A stretch of 58,772 nt of DNA from Sphaerosporella brunnea (taxonomy: Eukaryota; Ascomycota; Pezizomycetes; Pezizales; Pyronemataceae). Made by a program: the position numbers and the translations under genes. The stretch lies in the NCBI GenBank assembly GCA_008704415.1, contig VXIS01000305.1:1-58772 (forward strand), read 5' to 3'. Each line of letters starts with the position of its first letter. Positions within the stretch are counted from its first letter, which is position 1. Below, piece by piece: positions 31,717 through 42,868 of this stretch. A model generated the notes under the pieces. It was not told the DNA's origin. It was given only the letters and a program-made list of their open reading frames with translations, and did not search any database.

Positions 31717-32182
31717 CCGTATCGTCTGGGTCTGAAGCAACGCGGGCCGGAGGGGTGGGGGTGTTGCCAAGCTATCAAAAAGTTAATTTCTAAAGACTCG
31801 CGCGCGGGCGATGCTGTATCTAATTTTTATTTACAGCAGCAGAACCATTACAGTGCCGGCGTTGTTGGTGGTCCATCGCCCATAGTGAACTCCCTCGGGG
31901 TATCCAAATAGCTCAGGATCTCGATCTTCTTTCTATTGGTAGGCCGGCACCGGGTGCTTTTGACAGGGGCATCGCGCCGCATCTTCCGGTGTTTGTCCGT
32001 TACCGGCACCATTTTTGGACCGTACCGGGGAGCCTGCTCAGGATGCCGCTCACCAGCCGCGCCCCGCCTTTTGATCATCATTAAAACCCAAATTGTGACC
32101 GCGACGTCCAATCCCACCAATAGGAAACCCTCGACACCCCCCACCCCTCCGGCCCGCGTTGCTTAAGACCCAGACGATACGG
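31717..32182. mobile_element. MITE with CCGTATCGTC termini and TA target duplication
   Basis: A 466-bp element flanked by TA. Its terminal repeats of about 50 bp start CCGTATCGTCTGGGTCT and continue AAGCAACGCGGGCCGGAGGG with one mismatch. A 98-codon frame on the minus strand (31848-32144) lies inside and predicts one hydrophobic segment (GFLLVGLDVAVTIWVLMMI); whether it is used is unknown. The element starts 218 bp after the TMA17-like stop codon. Confidence 0.85.
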
Positions 32183-33255
32183 TAACAGGATAGTCTAAGT
32201 GCGTTTATATACACCTCCAAGCCTCACTAGATATCACTCGGCATTTCATCACAGTATCTCACTCGTCCTTATCCATGCCGAGAAAGCCAGTTTCCAACAT
32301 GGTGTTCCCGGGAGACTCTTTTGTTCTTTCCCACTACCGTGTATTTCTTTGCTCTCTAGGCGGTCCTTCTGAGAGATTCATTTTGTGCCTATGATGAAGT
32401 TGAAAAAATTGCAAGTCATAACTGATGACTCGCTATACTTTTGTAAACCTCGGTGGATTTTGGAACCAAGCTGAATTTTTTTACCCTTGAAGAGACCGTT
32501 CGGTGTCATGGGGTAGGTAAGATTCAGGTGCGGACGACTGAGGCCGACCACACAAAGCGAACACCGAATTGAGGAGTTGGAGTTGTAGTCGAAAACCCTT
32601 GAAGAAAACGCTCTGAGATGCTGCAAACTACGTATAGCCTGCGTCCGGGCCTTGGAGTCCGAAAAGCCAATATGCGGGCCACCATTGCCTCAGTCATAGG
32701 TGCAAACGCAGACTCAGGTAGTTCTTGGCCGCCCGCCTTATCAGCGGCGTTGAGGGATTTACAAACCAGTTAGATGGCTTCGGGCGTTTGTTGAAGTTGC
32801 CCAACAAATCAAGCTACATAGCAGCACCTGCCTGTATGCGTATGTTGGTGTAAAATCTTCAGCTACACTGCAGCCACCGTCACCGCGCGATTGCATGGAC
32901 CTTGGCCAGCTGGCCATGGCCTCAGGTATGCTCAGCCCCGAAAAAAACATTTTGAGATTGATTTGCTTCCAATCAAGACCTACAAGTGTTGTTTTTTTCG
33001 CATGCAAGACTCAGGCACAAGTGCATGCAGCTACAGGTGTCACCAACATCAAGCCTAGAAGCACAAACAGGCATATTCGCCACTTCGACCACCTGAGTCA
33101 ATACTGTGCAGTGGATCTCGGAAATACAGGCAAACAAAGGTAAGTTGCTGCGAATAACCCTTGCGCATGTTCACAAATCGCAAAAAACAATGGAAATAAA
33201 AAAAGAAAACAACGAATCGGTGCACCAGAGGCCGTCCGCCCACCCAAAAGACCGC
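32183..33255. other. gene-free stretch, nothing recognised
   Basis: No supported gene, repeat pair or RNA signal. Only short overlapping frames. Confidence 0.4.
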
Positions 33256-33920
33256 ATCGTTCGTGCTCAAGATGACCTATCAGCTTCTGTCAATGCTCTC
33301 GGTGATTGGTGAAGATTGTGCTTGTAGCATTGGCTGCTGACTGTTCCTGACGTTTTGGCCATAGCATTCACCTTTCACGTTCTGTTTTGGGTAGGCTGAC
33401 TCTAGCTAGGGATTTGTAAGATCATGTCAAGAAAAAACCCCGTCTCGGTCCCTCAAAGGTCCGTCTGGATGGCCACTTCCTATTGGCTCAAGTCCTCTCA
33501 GCCAAAAATCCATTCCATCCAGCTTTTCGCGAGCGAACCAAACTACCACGAACTGGGGTGAAAGTTTGCCGCACGGACAATCTCAACAATCCAACGCGAC
33601 GATAGAAAAAAAAAAAACAAAAATTGAGTGGCAAACGATAGAGCTACTGCTGTTGAGGATTGTCGTATTTTTACGATCAATATGTTCCAATTTTCTCAAC
33701 GCACACTCTCTGGCACAGTCAGATTATGAGGGATTAAAGGCTCTAGGAATCCTCGGCAATGCTGCAAGGAAAATTTGAACCAATCACCGAGAGGATCGAC
33801 GGAAGTTGCAGCTGACAGATCACATCTCTCGTGCTCAAGATGATCAAGATAAACCACCAACAGTTTGGACTGATGGATTGAGACCTTTTGCTTTCACCCC
33901 CTTTTGGATGGGTTGACAGC
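33256..33920. repeat. dispersed repeat with inverted ends
   Basis: The left end (about 33256-33370) and the right end (about 33740-33920, inverted) share GATCTGTCAGCT-like and CTCGGTGATTGGT blocks. Both match the repeat at 735-920 next to the hAT element. This could be a large old MITE or two oppositely oriented copies of one repeat. Termini and target duplication are not resolvable by eye. Confidence 0.5.
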
Positions 33921-34633
33921 CTCTATCACAATTATGAAGTTGGGAATTGGGTGTTGTGTTAGTGCGATAGGTTGAGCCTCGCTCAAGGCAGGAGAAGTAC
34001 TCTGTAACCAAAGAGAAAAACAGTACTCCGGGGTCAATTGGATCCGGGGGCTGAGGAATGTATCGAACATACACGCCTCCGGTGCCATGATACTCGAATC
34101 ATAGCACGAGAGACTTGCTTCCCTACTTTTTGGTAGGCACACAATATCTATGTATCAACAGAAAGGGTTTTGCAACTCTGATCGCGATTTGCCGTGGCAA
34201 CGCTGCTAGCCAGGTAATCGAAGAGGCTTCGTTAGCAAAAGGCCCCATACAAACTGGTGTCCTTCCAAAGATCGACAGTTTGTTAATTTTTTGTAGGCTT
34301 TTCGATTGCGTATTTCGGTCGGCGGATGTGCTCTGCTGATACCTACCGCATAAACTCGCAAACATTGGATGACTTCCCGTAAGGTCTGGAAGGCTTTCTA
34401 AACCGGTTTACAGGGTGTTTCAATGGTTTTCGCTTCTAAACAGTTTAGAAGTAGGCCTTCCAGACTGCCCGTCCGGAAGGGGGCGTAGAGTTGATAGATG
34501 CGGTGCGGCGTTCACATGTTTAGTGTGCGGGTCACATCATGATTACTTGCGATCGGACGGGCTGCGGCATCGCTGGGTCGTCAATAAGGGTCTACTGAAC
34601 GGAGTGGCAACCGTTCAGCAACGAACGGACGTG
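33921..34633. other. gene-free stretch, nothing recognised
   Basis: No supported gene. A fragment of the GGGGGTCTC family's inner arm starts at 34634. Confidence 0.4.
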
Positions 34634-34659
34634 CGAACGGAGGTTATTGACAACCACTA

Positions 34660-34774
34660 CCGTAAAAACTCGAGAGGCTCAGTCACTGCGCCATGTAGGC
34701 TTAGTGACTTTGCCACATGGCGCAGTGACTTAGCCAGTGACTTAGCCCAGTCTCTTGCTTGCGAGTTTATGCGG
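34660..34774. mobile_element. MITE, CCGTAAAAACTC family (degenerate copy)
   Basis: A 115-bp hairpin element flanked by TA. Its left end is CCGTAAAAACTCGAGAG and its right end is a mutated version (GCGAGTTTATGCGG). Its interior (CAGTCACTGCGCCATGTAGG, TGCCACATGGCGCAGTGACT) is nearly identical to the element at 44020-44145, so both are copies of one subfamily; this one has more changes. Confidence 0.85.
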
Positions 34775-34779
34775 TATTA

Positions 34780-35245
34780 TGGTGCAAGGCGCTTTAAACG
34801 TACACCTTCACTGGTTTGGGGTTACCCGGTTGAAACTAGAGGGGCGCCGACCTTTAGAGAGCACCACAACCAAAAAAATAGTTCATAAAAGCACGATACG
34901 ATTAAAGGGAAGTATGTTCCAAACAAGTTCGTGCTCTCCGATTTCAATTTGGTGTTGTGGTGGTGGAGAAGTAAGAGTATGAAATTCCCAGACGTTACAA
35001 GGATTTTGGTGGGTCTCGCTCAATCACTCGCAGTTCGCACATTCATACCCTTAGTTCTCCACCTCCACAAGACCAAATTCAAATCGGAGATCGTAGACTT
35101 GCTCAGAACATCCTTCTCTTTAATCGTATGGTGCTTTTACAAACTATTTTTCTGGTTGTTCTGCTCTCTAAAGGTTGGCGCCCCTCTAGTTTCAACCGGG
35201 TAACCCCAAACCAGTGAAGGTGTACGTTTAAAGCGCCTTGCACCA
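34780..35245. mobile_element. foldback element, TGGTGCAA family
   Basis: A 466-bp element flanked by TA, with inverted arms of about 210 bp that are nearly complementary (TGGTGCAAGGCGCTTTAAAC at one end, matching GTTTAAAGCGCCTTGCACCA at the other). Only about 45 bp separates the arms, so the element could fold into one long hairpin. It lies three bases beyond the right TA of the previous MITE. Confidence 0.9.
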
Positions 35246-35617
35246 TACTACCTCGGCCATAAGGCAATTTCGACGGCGCGAAACTAGTGGAAGCCGACCA
35301 GTAAGGAGGCGCCTGGAGAAAGGTGGTGGGTGAAGAAAAAATTAGTAAGTAAAGTTCGCATGACAGAAACCCTTAAACAGCGCATCGAGAAGGAGACCAT
35401 ACTGCCCCAGCCACGCCTCAGCGGCAACCTCACACAGCAGCCAGCAACACTGCGCTTCAGTAATTGCCCAATTTGGTATCTAACCGTAAAAATGCGGATA
35501 CTGCACACAGTTACTTGAAATAAATTTTGGTGGAGTTCTTTTAGGCCCCGTTTGGCAGGAAAAAAAACTCGGTTATTTTCGCCTGCAGTGAATTTCCACA
35601 TGTGAGAATTTCCATTA
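35246..35617. other. short stretch between elements
   Basis: No gene. GGCCCCGTTTGGCAGG near 35544-35559 resembles a transposon terminus, but I find no partner. Confidence 0.3.
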
Positions 35618-35882
35618 GGGGGATCCGGAAAAGTTTTGTTAAAACGGCGGCACTAGGAATAACGGGAGGACGTCGATTGGCTCTCAACTACGCTGTGACG
35701 CAAGACCACCCGTCTTTCCGTTTACCACTTGCAACGGCGCTGAAAGCTGCTGTTGGCAGCAGAACATTTTAACTTTTTGGCTGTCGGGTCGCGCACTGCT
35801 TGTCTTCTGCCAATCGCCGTGCACCCATCCTTCCTGGTGCCGCCAGCAGAGGCTGTTTTAGCTAAATTTCTCCGGATCCCCC
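35618..35882. mobile_element. MITE with GGGGGATCCGGA termini and TA target duplication
   Basis: A 265-bp element flanked by TA. The ends GGGGGATCCGGA and TCCGGATCCCCC are inverted; similarity continues inward with mismatches (about 30 bp). No coding capacity. Confidence 0.8.
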
Positions 35883-36205
35883 TATTGATTCCACAAGCGA
35901 CGTCAATCGTAGGCGTTTGGCAACATCGGGTGACATCAAGTCGTGCGCCGCACCCAGTCAAACATCCATACGACGGGCGGGCGGTGTTCACGGTCGTGGA
36001 CGGGACGGGGTGGATTTCGCCGGGTTTTCTGGGGCCTAAAGGATGTGTCTCAGAGAGATGTTGCGGCCACGCGATAGTGGTGTGGGTGAAATGTGCGGGC
36101 AATGTGCGCGAATTTCATATGTAGGCTGCTGCGTGGTCATGCACCGCAAGGTCCTCGAATAACAGGGATATATTCGAGCCGCATCGTAGATAATCCTACA
36201 TATTT

Positions 36206-36252
36206 CGTCCGTCGTCCGTCGTCAGTCGTCGTCGTCGTTGTCGTCGTCGTCA
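36206..36252. repeat. imperfect (GTC)n microsatellite
   Basis: About 15 GTC/CGTC units with a few interruptions. Confidence 0.85.
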
Positions 36253-36610
36253 ACAAGTAAGGCTCGAAGCTATTCCTTAAAAACGGTACGACCTTTGAAC
36301 TTCCCGTCCATCAACTCTTTACTCAACTCAACTGTTGAACGAAATGTTTACAATAAACCGATATTCGCAATGATCCCGCACATACAGTGGCATATACTCC
36401 GGTATAAAGACTCTAAGTATAAAGCTCCGTCTTTATTGAGCACTCTGATGAGGGATAGCAAAATCTATACGGTACTTTTCACGCCGCTCAATAGCACAGC
36501 ATTGAACTCGTCTTCTGAATACCAAATTTATTCAGGCCGTTCGCCTCTTCGTTGGCCATCAGCTCTACCGATCCGTTGACAAAGCTGAAGGCCGCCGACT
36601 AATACAACAT

Positions 36611-36823
36611 TCAATGGACCAACCGGAGATGCTGGCGCAAGTTGCTGTGCCGCTTGAAGGGTTTCCGTCTCTTGCAACCTTCAACACTACAATAGAAAGC
36701 ATTCTGCGGTCCCTCTTGATGAACCTCTTGGTTGTGTCTTCTGAGTCCGTTGCCACTGAACTGACGTTCGCAACGCTCACAGAATCTTCTCCGGCTCCGG
36801 CTCCGAAAGGCACTGTTCAACAT
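36611..36823 (-). CDS. short two-finger C2H2 zinc-finger protein or fragment
   Basis: A frame of 70 aa with two C2H2-type fingers. The first is FCERCERQFSGNGLRRHNQE ending in His (C-x2-C ... H-x4-H). The second is YCSVEGCKRRKPFKRHSNLR ... H, with a longer Cys spacing typical of fungal factors. An upstream in-frame acceptor-like CAG makes an earlier exon possible, but none was identified. Such pairs bind DNA in fungal regulators. The small size and transposon-rich surroundings suggest a fragment of a larger factor; expression is unknown. Confidence 0.5.
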   Translation of the reverse strand: MLNSAFRSRSRRRFCERCERQFSGNGLRRHNQEVHQEGPQNAFYCSVEGCKRRKPFKRHSNLRQHLRLVH

Positions 36824-39800
36824 TCGCAATCAGCGGTGGTCTGCGCGTAAACATAAAGGGAGGCCGACTACCTCCGGGTGGTTTCAACGGTGGCCCCGGC
36901 ATTAATTTCGACGACCCAAGGGCTTTGGGTTGGAGCCGTCACACGCATTGTAGGATTACCGACTGCATAATAGCTGAGTACGCCGTGATTAGCTAACAAA
37001 AAGTTGTTTTCAGGACCTGATTTCTTACTCAGCTATGCCCTCATAGTCGTCTTGAAACCTGTTGGCTTCTGGAGCGAGGGCGGCGAAGTCGAGTCTGTTT
37101 TCTTCAGCCGAAGCCCTCTAACTTCGCCTCCGGCAACCTATAGCCTACCTCTCGCGTTCGAAGCCAGTCCTGTCATGGGGGTCTACATCTCGCGACAAGA
37201 CTTCCCACCCAATTTCCGTTGCGATATATTCCACTCCGTTGGGTAATAAATGTCCCCTTTGGCTTGAATTCGTTTGGCCAAAATCGAGTGAGGTGATGGG
37301 GCTATGATGAAATTAGTCTAAGCCGGGCACTCGGAAGCCGCCGCTCGGTCCGATCACAGGATAAACAGTCCGTTTGACTGGTTTTTCCTATTGCTAAACT
37401 AACCTTTCAGGACTAAAAGCGAAGACCTCCTCTTGTCTCGGATAAACGGTGGAAGCGCCTGGATACCCCGAGAAGCCGAACGAACCCTTGAAACCGCTCC
37501 CACACATACCAGACATGAAAGGACCACTGGAAACATCCAGCGAACCGCCATCGCCGTAATGCATACGGCCTTCGGCGTGAGCTTGGTTCAGCAATCCTTC
37601 TTGGAGGGTTTCGGAACTAAGGCTAATTCTAGCCTGTCCGCTAGATTCTGCCGCCGAGGCTTGATTACTTTGATATTTTGCTCGCCGTCAGCTCGTTTGA
37701 TCGTTCATCGTTCTGGGAGTTGAGTTGTGCGGTAGATATACATGCAGATTGGAGTTCATTGTGATTTTGATGTTTTGGTGACTCTCGATAGGAAAAGGTT
37801 CGGCGGTCGTGGTCTCGATTTTGAGGGCGTTGAGCTGGATGTAGGTGATGTCTGAAGATCACGCTAAAGCCCCTCTACCCTAAATAGACAATTCCTCATT
37901 CTTCTTCATGTCATGGAGAAATAAAAAAACTCCACTTCTCATAATGGCCTAGTGCGGGAAAACCTGAGACTATGCAGTACCTGAGCACTGGATTTGCATG
38001 AGCAGGTGCCTTTGGCACTGCTACCGTGAAAACGTGGCCCAATAATAAATCCAGCGCCTACCTCCAAATAAAAAACTTCCGCGCAGGCTTGTGCACCACT
38101 ACAAAGCTGGCGTGTTCGCCTGAGGCAGCTGGCTAAAGACCGTGAAGTGATCTCCGTCGCAACGAGGGTCAACCGGCGCAGGAAGGTATGTAGCTCCGCC
38201 CCGGGAAGTGTGTTGATGCATCGCCGCAATTGTTTTCCACCCACCCCTCGGGCTACCGAACTCGGTATTTATTTATTTATCCTTCCGGCATGTAGCCTTT
38301 CGGCTATGACCATGTATGAGGTGAATACAAGACGCAATACAAAACCAATCGACCAACAAAGGGAACAGGAAAAGAAATCATTACAGTCTCAACAACGGAA
38401 ATACGTCTGAACATTCTGGGTAGCCTGCTCTAACCTCTGAGCCTCGTCTTGATGTGGTGTCCTGGCGCACGCGCAGGTTCCAACGAACCTATCAGCGACT
38501 CGGAACCTGTTGGGGAAAGAGATGCGGTGAGATCAGAGATGCATCCAAAACTGAAGAGGATCCCCATGGCAGTAAGGACAAACACCTACCCTTGTGCAGA
38601 CCGGGGTTTGGATCAAGGAGATCTGCACCAACCAGAAGAATATCGAGATTGTTCTCGGCGACTGGAACCAGCCTGGACCTCAGGCTGGAGAGGAATACCG
38701 CAGGCGATAACCACCCGGATCGTGATCCATCGGACCGGATGAGGCCCCTCAACATCAGCCCTAACCCCCGATAGGACCTCAACAAGGGAAGCCAAGGGAA
38801 ACCCCTCCTTGGGATCATGCTTGTTGTCCCCCCAGGCCTGGGACCCGAGCCACTGCAGCCCCTAAAACTTCCGAGATATCTCCCACCAGACAAAGCCTGT
38901 GAGATTGCCATCGAGTTAGAGCCCGAAGTCATCACAAAGCGGCCAATCACTCAAAAACCAAACAGTCCTCTATTTCCAGCATACTGCTCAGGCGTTATTG
39001 CCGAGATTATACGGTAGTCGGTAAGTCACCCATGCTCACAGACAGGTACGAGCTTGATGGTGGAGGTGGTTATCCTTACACGCTTGAGACGAGAGTAGAA
39101 GTTACAGAACGTGGTTTAGGGGTTTTGGTCGAGTGATATTAAAAGCACTCCGACTTTAGGCGAGCACATAGCTTCAAGTCTCCGTTACACGGATCATCAC
39201 TCGCACATGTGACCTGTCTCGTTCAATTGGAGTCCCTCCACACGAATATCCCAATACCAAGTGTGTATCTTGGGGATAAAGGCCACGCCATTACTGCAAC
39301 TATCGACGTGGCAATTTCACCTCCAAACATAGGCTCAGCAAAAAAATCCGTCACCTGACGCAAACACCTTTTCGAACGTGGACTCACCTCCTCCGCCTGA
39401 CTGCGTGTTTGCGGAATCCCCATTCCGGTCTCAGAGCACCCCAGTCGTATCTCTATTCTCAGCTTATGGCGCCATAGAGGCACCTACTTTCGTATATGGC
39501 ATCCAACAACGTCCGCCAGCTTCTCGGCACCGGGACCCCCTGGCCTGGTCCTCCCCGAGTGTATTTTCACTGCTCGCCCTCTCGATGCCTAGGTGTATTT
39601 GAAGAGCCCAGCAGCGAGCGCTTCAAAGATTGAACAGAACTGGCAACTGAACATGAGGGCCTGGCCTCGAGTGAAAGAAGGCGCACACAGAATAGTGCTG
39701 GGTGTGTATAGAACACAACAGTTTGCTGAGAAAGTACACAAGAGTTGTGCCAATACCGGCGGAGTCTTAATTTATTCGAGGTTCTAGTCACGGTGTAGTG

Positions 39801-39890
39801 GATGTGGCGGCCGCGTCGCAGGACGGGTGGTCACTCGCTCGCTCAGGCCGGGTAACCGTTGTTTCACTCTTTAAGGCTTTCTGCATCATA
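36824..39890. other. gene-free stretch, nothing recognised
   Basis: About 3 kb of short frames on both strands. Around 38449-38960 the frames are longer (up to 152 codons), and a fragment reading VWIKEICTNQKNIEIVLGDW faintly suggests an old retroelement, but I cannot support a call. A TATTTATTTATTTATCC tract lies near 38264. Confidence 0.35.
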
Positions 39891-40079
39891 TGGTGCAACG
39901 CGTTATAAACCGGGACCTTCGTTAAGCGTGAAGTTACCCGGAATTTCGCGGCGAGTGACAACCTGTGAGGTGGAAGGTTTGGTGCTGTCAACGGCCAGAC
40001 CGGAGCGATTGTTGAGGTATCAGGATGAAAGAACGTTCTTTGCAAACGAAGGCAGGATGCATGGCTGGATTAGCGATGA

Positions 40080-40791
40080 ATGGTATCTGCTCCATCCAAA
40101 AGGGGAGGGAAGCAGCAGATTTTGTCACACGCGCGGGAAGACTTCGAGCGCCTCAATCAATTTCCAAAGAACGGTTACCTACCTACGGCCTTAAATAGGG
40201 AATGCGTGTGGACGCCTACCAGGCTGCATGCTTTCTGGAATGCGGTGGAGGCGTGTGAACTCCTGGTCAAGCAAATTGAGCTCGTCGCTATACCGTTATT
40301 TGAATTGGCATTCCCAGGCTGATAATTCAACCTTACACTCCGCCTTCGACACCAATGCACTGCGTGCGAGTAAGATCCAGTTGGCACCAGGCGGCAAGCA
40401 GCCCTTTATGCGAACAACTATCAATCCGTACACCAATGAAGAGCAGCCAATGGTCCTACCGAATGGAGAGCAAAAGGTGGCTCGAATTATTCTTCAAGAA
40501 CGGGGTCTATGGAACGCAAATCTTGTACTCCAGTGCAACAATCCGAATAAGCCGGAGAGCTACGATTCGAAATGCCTCAACAGATACCTCAAGTGTATTC
40601 TAGCTATGGAGCCCGACTTTCTGGTGCAGAGGAGCCGCGTGGAGGAAATTATTGAGGGTGCTGGCCATCGATGCCTCTTTTTACCCAAATATCATCCGGA
40701 GATGAACCCAATTGAGTATGTGTGGGGAGCAGCCAAGAATTATGCCCACAGAAACTGCAAGTACAGCTTGCATGCTCTTCGACGCGTTTAA
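40080..40791 (+). pseudogene. DDE transposase of the TGGTGCAA element, frameshifted
   Basis: Two overlapping frames cover the transposase. 40080-40322 encodes FERLNQFPKNGYLPTAL and VEACELLVKQIELVAIPLFE. A second frame from about 40320 encodes ADNSTLHSAFDTNALRASKI, LAPGGKQPFMRTTI, RIILQERGLWNANLVLQC, AMEPDFLVQRSRVEEIIEGA and CLFLPKYHPEMNPIEYVWGA. The DNST and NPIEYVWG segments fit catalytic Asp and Glu of a DDE_3-like transposase common in fungi. The frame changes at about 40315, so the copy is probably inactive unless an unrecognised intron restores it. The N-terminal DNA-binding part before 40080 is not clear. Confidence 0.65.
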
Positions 40792-40943
40792 GGAACGCGT
40801 GTATAAAAGCCACCGGCGGGTAAGTACATGTTAACAAAATATTATTATCAAATAAAAGTTGAGAGCGACCATGCCGCCACATCATAAGGTGTCACTCGCC
40901 ACTAAATCCCGGGTAACTTCACGCTTCACGAAGGTCCCGGTTT

Positions 40944-41116
40944 TTGTATTTCTTTTGTTTGGGGAGCCCCAACAGACGGGTAAGACCGTGGGGACAGGAT
41001 ACCAGGTTTCCTTTGTCCGTCATAGGCCTTTAGCCTCACTCCGATTCGCAAGATAGAAGGCACTTGGGCTAACGTCCTCGTGTACGTTGTATGATTTAAA
41101 ACAAAACAAAACAAAA
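40944..41116 (+). mobile_element. SINE-like retroposon, copy B, nested in the Tc1/mariner element
   Basis: A 173-bp insertion flanked by a 15-bp direct repeat CGAAGGTCCCGGTTT (40929-40943 and 41117-41131). The repeat duplicates part of the host element's right terminal repeat. It ends in (AAAAC) repeats. Its body matches copy A (30610-30802, opposite strand), including GGGGAGCCCCAACAGACGGG and CCGTCATAGGCCTTT. The target duplication differs in sequence and length from that of copy A, so these are independent insertions. Confidence 0.87.
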
Positions 41117-41426
41117 CGAAGGTCCCGGTTTATAACGCGTTGCACCATACTTTCGTAGTGGTACAAGCGTGGATTACGTATTCGCAGGGGATGCGCGGGG
41201 TTGCGAGGCGGCCCAGCTGGGATATTTGGGCTGGCAGAAACAAGTGTACTCTACATGTGTCTATTGCTCCATTGTATATCACTTGTTAGGCTGTCAGATA
41301 ACTAAGAACCCACCCAAAAATTTTGCCCCATAGATTTTGTGCGTACATCCATCAGCCTAGACAGTCGCTTTTTGCTTTCGTTACCCGAACAAGAGTATCA
41401 CCAGCCCCCCCAAAGCTAGCGTTTCC

Positions 41427-42868
41427 TCAAACTGAGAATATCCTCTTCAACATATCCTCACCAAATGTATCCTTATACTGGCTGTCCCTCGCGATCCGTA
41501 CACGGTTCCCATGCCCTTTGTGCAACCAAACGCCGCGATCATGCCTCTTCACCGGCTTCGCCAGGTCCTCCTCCATTATTTTACGTCTCTTGTCGATAAT
41601 CGACATTCCGCGGGTCCACTGGCCCTCAGTCTCGATGCGCACATCCACATCCTCCGTGACCTCCCAGCCCTCCCCGTCGCGTGTGAGCACGTACCAGATA
41701 CATAGCGGGTCGTGCAGCGAGATGTTGACGTGTTTGGGTTTCCGGTCTTGTTCGGAGTAGAGTGATTCCATGTGACTGAAAGTGGCGGACACGAATGTGC
41801 GTACCCATTCCGCGAGGGGGGATCCACGCGCTTTAGCCTGAGCCGTTACCTTGTCAAAAATCTCGGCCGACATCAAATGATAATTGGTAATATCTAGCGG
41901 GAAAGCCGTGAGCTTCAACCGTTTCGACAGCACCTCGGGATACGGCGGCAGCTCCTTGCATGCCGGCATAGTGCTCTTTGGCGACGGAGACGTGAGTGCG
42001 TAGATCCTGGCCGCGGACACGGCACACGCATAGTGGTTGAACTCAGCCACGGGCGTAACGTTCCCCTCCTGCTCCAGCGCTCCGCCCATAACCACTACCT
42101 CATGCGCCCGAAGGAACGTTTCTGGATCCTCGGCGGCCGCAAGCGCAAGGTTCGACAGCGGCCCCACCGCAACAATGGTGACGGTGTCTGGCTCGTTTTC
42201 GCGGAGAACCCGCAGGATTTCTTTATGGCTGGGCACGGCTGAGGGCTTGAAATTTGGTGGGAGCCGCGCCATAGGAGACACTTCTGGAGTCCCCTCAGGT
42301 GTGAATAGATGCTTCCACATCTCGGTGGGTGTAAAGTGTGGCGCCGCGTGGTGCACCCCTTGGAGACCATCCGTGCCGTGGAAGTAGTCATATTCTAGAG
42401 AGGCACCCTCCAAGGGGTTAGTAGCTCCCACCGCCACGATTGGACGTTTGGCTTCAAGCATGCTGAAACCGGGCGCAAGGTTGTTGGTAATGCGCCAGTG
42501 ACGTTCGAGGTCGAGAACATGGAAGAGGGAGACCACATTGCGGAGACAGCTGTGCGTGTCGGGACATCATGAGCATGTCCTCGCCTGTTATGTAACGGTG
42601 GCCACGGCGGAATGGGAGGCATTGCGGGCATTGCGGTGTTTGGGGGGGGGGGGGGTGGAAAGAGGGAAGTGCACACCTTTCGACGTCCACATTACCGAAA
42701 CAAAGAGAGACGAGGAGAACTTCGAGCTCCTCGGAGGAGGCAGACAAAGCGAGCAAGAGCGCGAGCATGTCATCCACGCTGACGAGCATTAGCGTGCTGG
42801 AAGGCAGAATTCGCACACACCAACACTCACCCCGGGTCCGTGTCGATGATGACCTTCTTCGGCGGCAT
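41427..42868 (-). CDS. inosine-uridine preferring nucleoside hydrolase
   Basis: Three exons on the minus strand (42868-42831, 42778-42677, 42549-41427; introns 52 and 127 nt) give 420 aa. The enzyme cleaves the N-glycosidic bond of ribonucleosides to base and ribose, in purine/pyrimidine salvage. The Ca2+-binding DTDPGVDD motif is split by intron 1 (MPPKKVIIDTDPG then VDDMLALLLAL). FGNVDVESCLRNV spans intron 2. VTIVAVGPLSNLALA and SLHDPLCIWYVL supply further conserved active-site segments. Translating exon 3 alone would miss the catalytic N-terminus. Intron 2 contains a G-run of about 14 bases (plus strand, about 42642-42655). The protein is longer than yeast Urh1 because of an insert near residues 225-255 (TSPSPKSTMPACKELPPYPE). 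Confidence 0.93.

Larger units (their letters stand above)
39891..41147 (+). mobile_element. Tc1/mariner-like element, TGGTGCAA family, carrying a nested SINE
   Basis: Flanked by TA on both sides. The inverted termini start TGGTGCAACGCGTTATAAAC and match over roughly 70 bp once the SINE copy at 40944-41116 and its target duplication are removed. It carries a damaged transposase gene (next entry). This is the only transposase-bearing member of the TGGTGCAA family in the window and could be related to the source that moves the small relatives. Confidence 0.88.

Noticed and set aside
36238..36579. Frame starting in the GTC microsatellite
   Set aside because: The open reading depends on the triplet repeat and no motif follows.
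38449..38950. Possible LINE endonuclease or gag fragment
   Set aside because: Only one short peptide looks suggestive and the frames on both strands are equally long; not enough to call.
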